A stretch of DNA of 64,000 nt from DAITPV01 sp050692555 (GTDB lineage Bacteria > Actinomycetota > UBA4738 > CALAEC01). Of the stretch, positions 50,256-57,763 are shown piece after piece. The notes under the pieces were generated by a model. That model saw only the letters and a program-made list of their open reading frames with translations. It was not told where the DNA came from and did no database searches. The stretch lies in NCBI GenBank assembly GCA_050692555.1, contig JBOGVS010000002.1, positions 1 to 64,000 of the forward strand. Reading direction: 5' to 3'. Position numbers and translations under genes: made by a program. Within the stretch, counting starts at the first letter, position 1. Each line of letters starts with the position of its first letter.

Positions 50256-51316
50256 TCCTCCCCGAGCCGTGCGAAGAGCATGCGGCCGGAAGCGGTCTGA
50301 AGAACGTTGGTCACCGTCACTCTGACGTCCGACCCCAGACGCTCGCGCCCTCCCTCCACCACGACCATGGTGCCGTCGTCCAGGTACCCGACGCCCTGGC
50401 CGTGTTCACGTCCTTCCTTGGCCAGGCGAATGGTCACCTCTTCGCCGGGCAGCAACGACGGACGGAGGGCTTCGGCCAGCGCGTTCACCGAGCGCACCGG
50501 CACGTCCAGGGCCCCCGCTACCTTGGCCAGGTTGGCGTCTCCGGTCACCAGGGAGCCCGTCCGTTCCCTGGCCAGTCGGATCAGCTCCGCGTCCACGTCG
50601 CCGCCGGCGGGCCCCGACTCGTCCAGCTCCACCTCCACCGAGGGCTCACGCTGGAGGGACCCCAGAACCTCGAGCCCCCGCTGGCCCCTGGCCCGGCGGC
50701 CGGGATCGGACGCGTCCGCGATGCGTTGCAGCTCATCGAGCACGCCGCGAGGGACCACCATGACGCCGCCCATGAATCCCGCGCGCACGACCTCCAGCAC
50801 CCGGCCGTCGATGAAGGCGCTGGTGTCCATGACGTTGACCTCGTTTGCGGAGACCGTGAACGCCTGGGTCTTCAGGCCGAACACTCCGAACAGCTCGTCA
50901 CGCTTGGCCCGTCCCAGCCGGTAGCCCACGTATCCCAATATCAGTCCGACAAGGACCACGGTGGGGTATGCCGCCGCAGGTGGGAGCTGGAACAGCATGA
51001 TCGAAACCAGCGCAGCGATGACCAGGCCCAGGATCAGGCCCAGGACCGCGGCCAGGAGCTCGGAGGCCGGCATGCGCTGGAACTCCCGCTCCACAGCGGA
51101 AACAGCGACCACCGCCCGCCGCCCCATGACCCCTCCGGCCACGTACCCGCTCAGGCTTCCGAGCACCACGATCAGCAGGCGGGTGGTCTCTTGAACGGAA
51201 AGGGCCTCGGCGATCTGCCAGCCCCCCGCGGTGAACAGGGCCACCAGGGCCAGGCGGACGAGCTCGACGAAGATGCCCTGGCTGGCGGGCTTGGTGGGTG
51301 GCTGGGGCTCGCTCAC
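50252..51316 (-). CDS. PIN/TRAM-domain membrane protein (YacL-like)
   Basis: 354 residues. Four hydrophobic segments at the N-terminus (about 15-130), then a PIN nuclease domain (VMDTSAFIDGRVLEVVRAGF, VVPRGVLDELQRIADASDP, DVDAELIRLARERTGSLVTG, DANLAKVAGALDV) and a C-terminal TRAM domain (GVGYLDDGTMVVVEGGRERL). PIN acidic residues are in place, so it may cut RNA. The Bacillus homologue YacL sits in the same radA-disA-yacL-ispD context. No antitoxin partner is present, which argues against a VapBC role. Confidence 0.93.
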   Translation of the reverse strand: MSEPQPPTKPASQGIFVELVRLALVALFTAGGWQIAEALSVQETTRLLIVVLGSLSGYVAGGVMGRRAVVAVSAVEREFQRMPASELLAAVLGLILGLVIAALVSIMLFQLPPAAAYPTVVLVGLILGYVGYRLGRAKRDELFGVFGLKTQAFTVSANEVNVMDTSAFIDGRVLEVVRAGFMGGVMVVPRGVLDELQRIADASDPGRRARGQRGLEVLGSLQREPSVEVELDESGPAGGDVDAELIRLARERTGSLVTGDANLAKVAGALDVPVRSVNALAEALRPSLLPGEEVTIRLAKEGREHGQGVGYLDDGTMVVVEGGRERLGSDVRVTVTNVLQTASGRMLFARLGEE

Positions 51317-51357
51317 ATCCTCACGGTGCCCCTCGTGGGAGGCGAGCGCACTCTCCC

Positions 51358-51867
51358 TCAGCCGGATGGCTCGAGCACGACCGAGTGAGCTTCCTCGAGC
51401 ACCTTGTCGATCATGCCCTCGGCCTTCTCCTCGACCACGCCGACCGCGAATACCAGCTCCGAGACCAGGATCTGCCGGGCCTTGGCCAGCATCCGCTTCT
51501 CCCCAGCGGACAGCCCCTTCTCGTTCTCTCGGATCGCCAGGTTCCGGACGACCTCGGCGACCTGATAGACGTCACCGGAACGGATCTTCTCGATGTTGGT
51601 CTTGTAGCGCCGGCTCCAGTTCGACGGCATCCGGGACTCGTCTTCCCGGAGGACGTCGAGGACCTTCTTGACCTCGCGCTTGCTGACCACCTCGCGCAGG
51701 CCGACCTCCTCGGTGCTCTCCACCGGAACCATGAGGGTGAGGTCTCCGTACGCAAGCCGGAGGACAAAGTACTTCCGTTTCTCTCCGAGGAATACTCGTT
51801 CCGTTACCTTTTCGATGACTGCGGCCCCGTGATGGGGGTAGATGACCTTGTCACCTTTCCGGAACAC
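51358..51867 (-). CDS. carD: CarD/CdnL-type RNA polymerase-binding transcription factor
   Basis: 169 residues, GTG start. N-terminal Tudor-like RNAP-interaction domain (KGDKVIYPHHGAAVIEKVTE, RKYFVLRLAYGDLTLMVPVE) and the C-terminal helical DNA-contact domain (MPSNWSRRYKTNIEKIRSGD, YQVAEVVRNLAIRENEKGLS, GEKRMLAKARQILVSELVFA). The Trp that wedges the promoter minor groove in mycobacterial CarD is present (SNWSRR). It stabilises open complexes at many promoters, including rRNA. It is the next gene after radA, and ispD follows via the PIN/TRAM gene, as is usual for the group. Confidence 0.96.
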   Translation of the reverse strand: MFRKGDKVIYPHHGAAVIEKVTERVFLGEKRKYFVLRLAYGDLTLMVPVESTEEVGLREVVSKREVKKVLDVLREDESRMPSNWSRRYKTNIEKIRSGDVYQVAEVVRNLAIRENEKGLSAGEKRMLAKARQILVSELVFAVGVVEEKAEGMIDKVLEEAHSVVLEPSG

Positions 51868-51976
51868 AGCGCTCCTTCATGCCATATCGGTGGGCGGACA
51901 GTGGCTGCTCGCGGCGCCTCATTGTAGCAGGCTGAGTGAGCTTGCGCCAACCAAAGTCCCTGGTCACACCATGTTT

Positions 51977-53362
51977 TCACGCAGCGGAACCGTCCGCTTC
52001 AATGTCACCCGACGCTGCGTCACGGTGATTCACGGACGAGGGACCGGCCGCCCGTCGGCGACACCACCGAAGCGCGTCGGCCAGTCGGCGGACGGGCACC
52101 ACCTTCACGCCGGGGAGCGCCTCGGCGCCGGCGGGACAGAACACCGTCCGGATGCCGGCCGCCGCCGCGGCCGCCAACCGGGGACCCATGCCGGCCACCG
52201 GGCGAACCGCCCCGGTGAGGCTGACCTCGCCGACGAACGCGGAGCTCTGAGGCGGAGAAGTCCGGCTCACCGCCGAGGCCAGCGCGGCGGCAACCGCCAG
52301 GTCGGACCCCGGGTCGTCGACGTGGAGCCCACCCGCGGCGGCTCCATAGACCTCCGAGTGGTTGAGCGACAGTCGAGCGACGCGATCGGTGACCGCAGCC
52401 ACCAGCCCGAACCGCCGATGGTCCAGCCCGGAGGCGTGCCGCCGGGGGGATCCACCGGTGGGCACGGCCAACGCCTGGATCTCCACCGCCAGTGCACGCC
52501 GGCCCGCCGATACGAGGGCCACCGAGGCTCCCGCCTCGGGTTCCAGGGAGACCAGCCCCCGGGCCCGATCCACCTCCGTCAGCCCGCCCGGCCCCATCTC
52601 GAACCAGGCCACCTCCCCTTCCGGCCCGAACCGGTTCTTGCCACCGGCCAGAACCCTCAGCCCGGTGGCGCCGTCCCCGTCGAACGAGCACACCACGTCC
52701 ACCGCGTGCTCCAGGGTCCGGGGACCAGCCAGGTCGCCGGACTTGGTCACCTGGCCGGCGAGCACCACGGCGATCCCGGCCGACTTCGCCAGCCCGATCA
52801 ACGCGTCGGCGCACGTACGGACCTGTGCGGGACCGCCCGGCAGAGACGGAAGGTCGGGGTCCCGGATCGCCTGGATGGAGTCCACCACCAGCACCGCTGG
52901 CCTGGCGGCCCGCGAGGCCTCCAGCACCCCGGGAAGCTCCCGCCCCGACACGAATGAGGCGGCGTTTGGGTCCACCCCGACGCGCCGGGCCCGCTCCGCG
53001 ACCTGCCCATGGGTCTCCTCGCCCGAAGCCACCAGGCAGGGGTGCCCGGCGGCGCCGAGGTGGCCCACGGCCTGGAGGAGAAGGGTGGACTTGCCGATCC
53101 CCGGCTCGCCCGCCACGAGGACTACCGAGCCGGGGACCAGGCCCCCGCCCAGAACCCGGTCCACGCCCGCGAACCCCGCGGACAGCTTCCGCTCAGAGTC
53201 CACAGTCCGGCCGTCGAAGACCTCCGGCGCGGACCCCGTGCCCGAGCCCCAGGGAGCCTCCTGGATGGACCCCCAGGCGCCGCAGCCGGGGCACCGGCCG
53301 GCCCACTGAGAGACCTGATGTCCGCACTCGGCGCACGAAAGAACCCGACGCACCTTCCCCAC
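51977..53362 (-). CDS. radA: DNA repair protein RadA
   Basis: 461 residues. C4 zinc finger (SCAECGHQVSQWAGRCPGCG), RecA-like ATPase with Walker A AGEPGIGKSTLLLQ, VLVVDSIQAI (Walker B), the RadA KNRFG motif in GGKNRFGPEGEVAWFEM, and a Lon-protease-like C-terminal domain (VEIQALAVPTGGSPRRHASG, FVGEVSLTGAVRPVAGMGPR). It drives branch migration during recombination. GTG start. disA, which follows radA in Bacillus and mycobacteria, is absent here, and carD comes next. Confidence 0.96.
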   Translation of the reverse strand: MGKVRRVLSCAECGHQVSQWAGRCPGCGAWGSIQEAPWGSGTGSAPEVFDGRTVDSERKLSAGFAGVDRVLGGGLVPGSVVLVAGEPGIGKSTLLLQAVGHLGAAGHPCLVASGEETHGQVAERARRVGVDPNAASFVSGRELPGVLEASRAARPAVLVVDSIQAIRDPDLPSLPGGPAQVRTCADALIGLAKSAGIAVVLAGQVTKSGDLAGPRTLEHAVDVVCSFDGDGATGLRVLAGGKNRFGPEGEVAWFEMGPGGLTEVDRARGLVSLEPEAGASVALVSAGRRALAVEIQALAVPTGGSPRRHASGLDHRRFGLVAAVTDRVARLSLNHSEVYGAAAGGLHVDDPGSDLAVAAALASAVSRTSPPQSSAFVGEVSLTGAVRPVAGMGPRLAAAAAAGIRTVFCPAGAEALPGVKVVPVRRLADALRWCRRRAAGPSSVNHRDAASGDIEADGSAA

Positions 53363-53398
53363 ACCGCCCAGGCTAGTGCCGGGGGGTGACAGGGACCG

Positions 53399-53602
53399 CT
53401 ACGCAGGCTGGGTGACCGCTTCGAGCAGCCGCCGGGAGGCCCCGGCCACCTCCCGCACGGCGGCGTCGAACGCCTCCGCGTTCTTCCGCGAGGGGATCCG
53501 GTACCCGCTGACCTTCCGGACGTACTGCAGCGCGGCCTCCTCGATCTCCCGTTCGGTGGCCGGCTCGTCCCGCCGGCGGAGAGTCTTGATGCTCCGACAC
53601 AT
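53399..53602 (-). CDS. DUF2277 protein
   Basis: 67 residues starting MCRSIKTLRRRDEPATEREI, then EEAALQYVRKVSGYRIPSRK and NAEAFDAAVREVAGASRRLL. This is the DUF2277 signature, a small soluble helical protein of unknown function with a conserved Cys at position 2. It lies between the peptidoglycan amidase and radA genes on the same strand; 36 bases separate it from radA. Confidence 0.9.
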   Translation of the reverse strand: MCRSIKTLRRRDEPATEREIEEAALQYVRKVSGYRIPSRKNAEAFDAAVREVAGASRRLLEAVTQPA

Positions 53603-53624
53603 GACCGGCAGGATACTCGTCCTG

Positions 53625-54281
53625 TCAGGCTCGGCCGGCCTCGATGTCGGCCACCCGGTCGCTGCCCGCAGCGCCGCATAGCTCGACCAGCGACACCCGG
53701 CCCGAAGCAAGGCGATCGCGAACCAGGCGGCGAACCTCCCGCAGGCGCCGGTACAACGCCCGGCCCGGGCAGGCCGTGCTGGCGTAGTCCAGGTGGCCCC
53801 GGATCGTACCCGCCGGAACCTCAAAGCGATCCACCGCCCAGGCCAGGACGTCGACCAGGACATCGACCTGCGCCGCCGAGGGACGCTGCTCGCCAAAGTG
53901 TCCCTCGCACATCACCAGGAGATGCCCCCTGGGGTCGTAGTTCGTGGCCGTGTCGCCCACGGCTCGGATCGGGCGTCCTTCGTACACGTTGCCGCGCCGA
54001 TCGATCAGCAGGTGGTAGGCGATGTCCGGCCAGCCGCGGGCCTGATGGGCCCGCTGATGGGCCCGGAAGTGCGCCGGGGCGTCCCGGTTGTCGGTGAGCT
54101 TCGACGCGCTGTGGTGCACGGTGATCCGCCTGATGGTGTGCCGCTTGAAGCCGCCCCTCGGCTTCCGTGCCCCCCAGGCGTCCCGGCAGATCAATTCGAT
54201 CGTGCGTTGCTGCGCGCTCGCCCGGCCACCGACCAGGAAGAGGGCCACAAGCTGGATGAACCGGCGCCGAGAGACGGCCAC
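53625..54281 (-). CDS. Tat-exported peptidoglycan amidase (PGRP/Amidase_2)
   Basis: 218 residues. A twin-arginine signal (VSRRRFIQLVALFLVGG) leads to a PGRP-type domain: ICRDAWGARKPRGGFKRHTI, RRITVHHSAS (zinc His), GWPDIAYHLLIDRRGNVYEG, GHLLVMCEGHFGEQRPSAAQ and GHLDYASTACPGRALYRRL (second His and the zinc Cys). It should hydrolyse the lactyl amide of peptidoglycan stem peptides. Its place between clpC and radA is not part of the usual conserved block. Confidence 0.93.
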   Translation of the reverse strand: MAVSRRRFIQLVALFLVGGRASAQQRTIELICRDAWGARKPRGGFKRHTIRRITVHHSASKLTDNRDAPAHFRAHQRAHQARGWPDIAYHLLIDRRGNVYEGRPIRAVGDTATNYDPRGHLLVMCEGHFGEQRPSAAQVDVLVDVLAWAVDRFEVPAGTIRGHLDYASTACPGRALYRRLREVRRLVRDRLASGRVSLVELCGAAGSDRVADIEAGRA

Positions 54282-54308
54282 CTGCCGAGCCTAGCGCCCG
54301 GGATGCCG

Positions 54309-54341
54309 AGAGCCCAGCAACCTTTCGGCTGCCGGGCTCTT
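54309..54341 (-). terminator. Hairpin downstream of clpC (second)
   Basis: On the minus strand GAGCCCGGCAGCC pairs imperfectly with GGTTGCTGGGCTC around a short loop (two mismatches, G-T allowed). It lies about 70 bases after the clpC stop, just before the amidase gene. Confidence 0.55.
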
Positions 54342-54349
54342 CGGCCTTA

Positions 54350-54375
54350 CCGTCCGCGGGCGTCCCCGCGGACGG
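54350..54375 (-). terminator. Hairpin downstream of clpC (first)
   Basis: CCGTCCGCGG and CCGCGGACGG form a perfect 10-bp stem with a 6-base loop, 38 bases after the clpC stop. No T-run follows, but two stacked hairpins are a common high-GC terminator arrangement. Confidence 0.65.
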
Positions 54376-54412
54376 GGTGTGGTCCGGACCCGTTCCTTAC
54401 CCCGGGCGGGGG

Positions 54413-56887
54413 CTAGGACTCCTGCTGGCCGGCCAGCTCGACCGGCGGGGTGTCCGGAGGCGGGGCGGCGGGTTCGAACACGATCTCGTCGTCCCGCACG
54501 CTCACGATGATCGTCTGACCGGCGGAGAACTCCTTGTACAGGATCTTCTCCGAGAGCGGATCCTCCACAAGCCGCTGGATCGTCCGCCGCAGGGGCCGGG
54601 CACCGAGCGAGGGGTCGTATCCCTTCTCGGCCAGGACCACCTTGGCCCCGTCGGTCAGCTCGATCTCCACGTCCTTCGACTTCAGCTGGGCCTCCACCCG
54701 CTTCATCATCAGGTCCACGATCTGCTTGACGTGCTCGCGGGACAGGGAGTGGAACACGATGATCTCGTCGATCCGGTTCAGGAACTCGGGACGGAAGGAG
54801 CGCTTCAGCTCCTCCATCACGTTGTCCCGCATCTTCTCGTAGGTGACGGAATCCCCACCCGGCGAGAACCCCAGCGTGGTGCCCTTCTGGATGTCCCGGG
54901 TGCCCAGGTTGGAGGTCATGATGATCACGGTGTTCTTGAAGTCCACCGTGTGCCCCTGGGCGTCGGTGAGATGCCCGTCCTCCAGGATCTGCAGGAGCGT
55001 GTTGAACACGTCCGGGTGGGCCTTCTCGATCTCGTCGAACAGCACCACCGAGAACGGCTTGCGGCGCACCGCCTCGGTGAGCTGGCCGCCTTCCTCGTAG
55101 CCCACGTACCCCGGCGGCGAGCCGATCAGCCGGGACACGGTGTGCTTCTCCATGTACTCCGACATGTCCAGCTGGATAAGGGCGTCCTCGTCGCCGAACA
55201 GGAACTCGGCCAGCGCCTTGGACAGCTCGGTCTTCCCCACCCCGGAGGGCCCCAGGAAGACGAAGGAGCCCGACGGGCGCTTGGGGTCCTTGAGGCCGGC
55301 ACGGGTCCGGCGGATGGACTTGGACACCGCGGCAACCGCCTCGTCCTGGTCGACGATGCGCTTGTGCAGCTCGTCCTCCATCCGGAGGAGCTTCTGGGTC
55401 TCCTCCTCGGTCAGCTTGAACACCGGGATGCCGGTCCATGCGGACAGGACCTCGGCGATCTCCTCCTCGTCGACCTCCGACAGGATGTCGAGCTCGCCGG
55501 ACTTCCACTCGGCCTCGCGGCGCTTCCGTTCGGTCTGAAGCTCCTGCTCCTCCTCCTTCAGGACCTGGGCCCGCTGGAAGTCCTGGGAGTCGACCGCCGA
55601 CTCCTTCTGCATCCGGACCTCGGCGATCTTCTCGTCGACCTCTCGGACGTCCGGCGGCGCGGTCATCCGGCGGATCCGCATCCGCGACCCCGCCTCGTCG
55701 ATCAGGTCGATGGCCTTGTCCGGAAGGAACCGGTCGCTGATGTACCGGTCCGACAGGTTGGCCGCGGCCACCAGGGCGTCGTCCGTGAACGACACGCGGT
55801 GGTGGGCCTCGTACCGATCCCGGAGCCCCTTGAGGATGTCGATGGTGTGGGACACGGATGGCTCTTTCACGTCGATGGGCTGGAACCTGCGCTCGAGCGC
55901 CGCGTCCTTCTCCAGGTGCTTGCGGTACTCGTCGCGGGTGGTGGCCCCGATGGTCTGGAGCTCACCGCGGGCCAGCATGGGCTTGAGGATGGAAGCGGCG
56001 TCGATCGCTCCCTCCGCCGCTCCGGCGCCCACCAGGGTGTGGAGCTCGTCGATGAACAGCACGATGTCTCCGCGGGTGCGGATCTCCTTGAGCACCTTCT
56101 TCAGGCGCTCCTCGAAGTCACCGCGGTACCGGGACCCGGCCACCAGGGCGCCGAGGTCCAGCGTGTAGATCTTCTTTCCCTTGAGCGTCTCGGGGACGTT
56201 GCCCTTGACGATGTCCTGGGCCAGGCCCTCGACCACGGCGGTCTTGCCCACTCCCGGTTCGCCGATCAGCACGGGGTTGTTCTTGGTCCGGCGGGACAGG
56301 ACCTGCATGACCCGCTCGATCTCCTTCTCCCGGCCGATGACCGGATCGAGCTTGTTCTCGTGGGCCAGGCCGGTGAGGTTGCGCCCGAACTGATCCAGGA
56401 CCATGGAGCCCTGCGGTGCCTGCTCCCCGGGGCCGGCTTCCTTCCCCCCGGTGTAGCCCGACAGGAGCTGGATGACCTGCTGGCGGACCCGGTTGAGGTC
56501 CGCGCCGAGCTTCTGGAGGACCTGGGCGGCGACACCTTCTCCCTCTCGGATCAAGCCCAGGAGGATGTGCTCGGTACCGATGTAGTTGTGGCCGAGCTGG
56601 AGGGCTTCGCGAAGCGACAGCTCCAGCACCTTCTTGGCTCGAGGGGTGAACGGGATATGGCCGGTGGGGGCCGACTGCCCCTGGCCGATGATCTCTTCGA
56701 CCTGCTGTCGGACCGCCTCCAGGGAGATCCCCAGGGACTCGAGGGCCTTGGCGGCCACCCCTTCCCCTTCGTGGATCAGGCCCAGGAGGATGTGCTCGGT
56801 GCCGATGTAGTTGTGGTTGAGCATCCTCGCCTCTTCTTGGGCGAGGACCACGACCCGGCGAGCCCGGTCGGTGAACCGCTCGAACAT
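54413..56887 (-). CDS. clpC: ATP-dependent Clp protease ATP-binding subunit ClpC
   Basis: 824 residues from the ATG (MFERFTDRARRVVVLAQEEA) with GGGAGAGG upstream; an earlier in-frame ATG lacks that match. Two N-terminal Clp_N repeats, each with HNYIGTEHILLGLI and EGEGVAA. First AAA+ module: GEPGVGKTAVVEGLAQD (Walker A), LFIDELHTLVGAG. M-domain/UVR helices follow (QRAQVLKEEEQELQTERKRR). Second module: FLGPSGVGKTELSKALAEF, SEYMEKHTVSRLIGSPPGYV. The C-terminus has the VGF-like ClpP-docking region in the usual place. It unfolds proteins for ClpP; clpP is not in the window. Confidence 0.98.
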   Translation of the reverse strand: MFERFTDRARRVVVLAQEEARMLNHNYIGTEHILLGLIHEGEGVAAKALESLGISLEAVRQQVEEIIGQGQSAPTGHIPFTPRAKKVLELSLREALQLGHNYIGTEHILLGLIREGEGVAAQVLQKLGADLNRVRQQVIQLLSGYTGGKEAGPGEQAPQGSMVLDQFGRNLTGLAHENKLDPVIGREKEIERVMQVLSRRTKNNPVLIGEPGVGKTAVVEGLAQDIVKGNVPETLKGKKIYTLDLGALVAGSRYRGDFEERLKKVLKEIRTRGDIVLFIDELHTLVGAGAAEGAIDAASILKPMLARGELQTIGATTRDEYRKHLEKDAALERRFQPIDVKEPSVSHTIDILKGLRDRYEAHHRVSFTDDALVAAANLSDRYISDRFLPDKAIDLIDEAGSRMRIRRMTAPPDVREVDEKIAEVRMQKESAVDSQDFQRAQVLKEEEQELQTERKRREAEWKSGELDILSEVDEEEIAEVLSAWTGIPVFKLTEEETQKLLRMEDELHKRIVDQDEAVAAVSKSIRRTRAGLKDPKRPSGSFVFLGPSGVGKTELSKALAEFLFGDEDALIQLDMSEYMEKHTVSRLIGSPPGYVGYEEGGQLTEAVRRKPFSVVLFDEIEKAHPDVFNTLLQILEDGHLTDAQGHTVDFKNTVIIMTSNLGTRDIQKGTTLGFSPGGDSVTYEKMRDNVMEELKRSFRPEFLNRIDEIIVFHSLSREHVKQIVDLMMKRVEAQLKSKDVEIELTDGAKVVLAEKGYDPSLGARPLRRTIQRLVEDPLSEKILYKEFSAGQTIIVSVRDDEIVFEPAAPPPDTPPVELAGQQES

Positions 56888-57025
56888 CTCGTTCCTCTCC
56901 CTCCGAGCCGCACCTGCGGCTCCTTGGGTTCCGCCCCGGGGATCCACGGAACCCCGTCCTACCCCCGAGGCACAGCGGGTGCCCCTTCGGGTGCGGCCTT
57001 CGCGCCCCCGGAGCGCCCTGCGCGA
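56888..57025 (-). promoter_or_regulatory. Structured leader of clpC
   Basis: About 130 bases between a TATAAT-type -10 (57026-57031) and the start codon, rich in inverted repeats. One is an 8-bp perfect stem GAGCCGCA/TGCGGCTC (56905-56922) near the ribosome site. Another pairs GGGTTCC with GGAACCC. No known riboswitch is recognised. No -35 hexamer of the housekeeping type is seen, so an alternative sigma or an activator is possible. Confidence 0.5.
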
Positions 57026-57031
57026 CGATTA
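57026..57031 (-). promoter_or_regulatory. -10 box of clpC promoter
   Basis: Minus-strand TATAAT within GTTATAATCG, the only AT-rich hexamer in a very GC-rich region upstream of clpC. The expected -35 position holds GGGGGA, not TTGACA. Confidence 0.5.
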
Positions 57032-57152
57032 TAACTCCGGGGTCCGACGGTCCCCCCGGAAGCCTTCTCTCGGCTCTCCGTGTAACCGCCGCGCCTCCAC
57101 CCGTATTTCGGTCGGCACGGGGGCTCGGATGAGGTTTTCTAGGGGTTTTTCC

Positions 57153-57413
57153 CTAGGAGGTGGCCTTCTGGGTGCCCTCGGGGCCCTCCAGGCGGTCCTT
57201 GACCGTGCCGCTGGCCTGCTCGACCGCCCTGATGCTTCGCTCCGTCCCGGTCTCCACCACCTCGCGGCCCTTGCTCACCATCCGCTGGACCGAGGGGTTC
57301 CCGGTGAACTGGTCCCAGGCGGCCCTGAGCTCTTCGTACCGCTCTCGGCCTGCCTTGGTCCCCAGGACGTAGCCCACCCCGAAGCCGACCAGCAATCCCG
57401 TCTTGAATCCCAT
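57153..57413 (-). CDS. YtxH-domain small membrane protein
   Basis: 86 residues from an ATG with AAGGAGG five bases upstream. One glycine-rich membrane helix (FKTGLLVGFGVGYVLGTKAG) is followed by a charged helical tail (ERYEELRAAWDQFTGNPSVQ, VVETGTERSIRAVEQASGTV), the YtxH pattern of stress-associated small proteins. It lies upstream of clpC on the same strand. The function of the family is unknown; membrane stress is suggested. Confidence 0.85.
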   Translation of the reverse strand: MGFKTGLLVGFGVGYVLGTKAGRERYEELRAAWDQFTGNPSVQRMVSKGREVVETGTERSIRAVEQASGTVKDRLEGPEGTQKATS

Positions 57414-57529
57414 CCCGACCTCCTTCGATTCGACGGTCCCTATCATTCCCAACCCCGCCCGGTTGTATCAACCCCGGCTTGTCGGGCCGGGACCGGGGAA
57501 TAGATGAGGGAGAGGAAAGGAGGCAGACC

Positions 57530-57763
57530 ATGGCCCAGGACCGCCACGAACACGGCGAGACCGTCCACAACCACGAGCATCACCACATCGTGCATTACCT
57601 GTCACACGGTGAGGACTGGTCCCATCTCGCCGCGACCCATGGGCACGAGCACAACCATCCGCGAGTGGAGCACAGCCATCAGGCCCACCGCGATCAGGAA
57701 GAAGAGCACGAGCGCGAGGGCCACATCCACGACCACGCCAGCCCGGCGGATTCACCCGGCTAG
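57530..57763 (+). CDS. Small histidine-rich acidic protein
   Basis: 77 residues from an ATG with AAAGGAGG seven bases upstream. Roughly a quarter of residues are His, in clusters such as HNHEHHHIVHYLSHG, THGHEHNHPRVEHSHQAH and HEREGHIHDH, with many Glu/Asp. There is no signal peptide or Cys. Such composition usually binds nickel, zinc or copper, so metal storage or buffering is plausible. I do not recognise a family. The stop overlaps the convergent substrate-binding-protein stop by four bases. Divergent from the YtxH gene. Confidence 0.75.
   Translation: MAQDRHEHGETVHNHEHHHIVHYLSHGEDWSHLAATHGHEHNHPRVEHSHQAHRDQEEEHEREGHIHDHASPADSPG

Noticed and set aside
50252..51316. PIN-domain protein as a VapC toxin
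   Set aside because: It has four membrane helices and a TRAM domain, lies in the conserved housekeeping block, and has no antitoxin gene next to it.
57137..57157. CTAGGG-GTTTTT-CCCTAG as a terminator of the YtxH gene
   Set aside because: The stem is only six bases and overlaps the stop-codon region; in the direction of the gene it is followed by A residues, not T.
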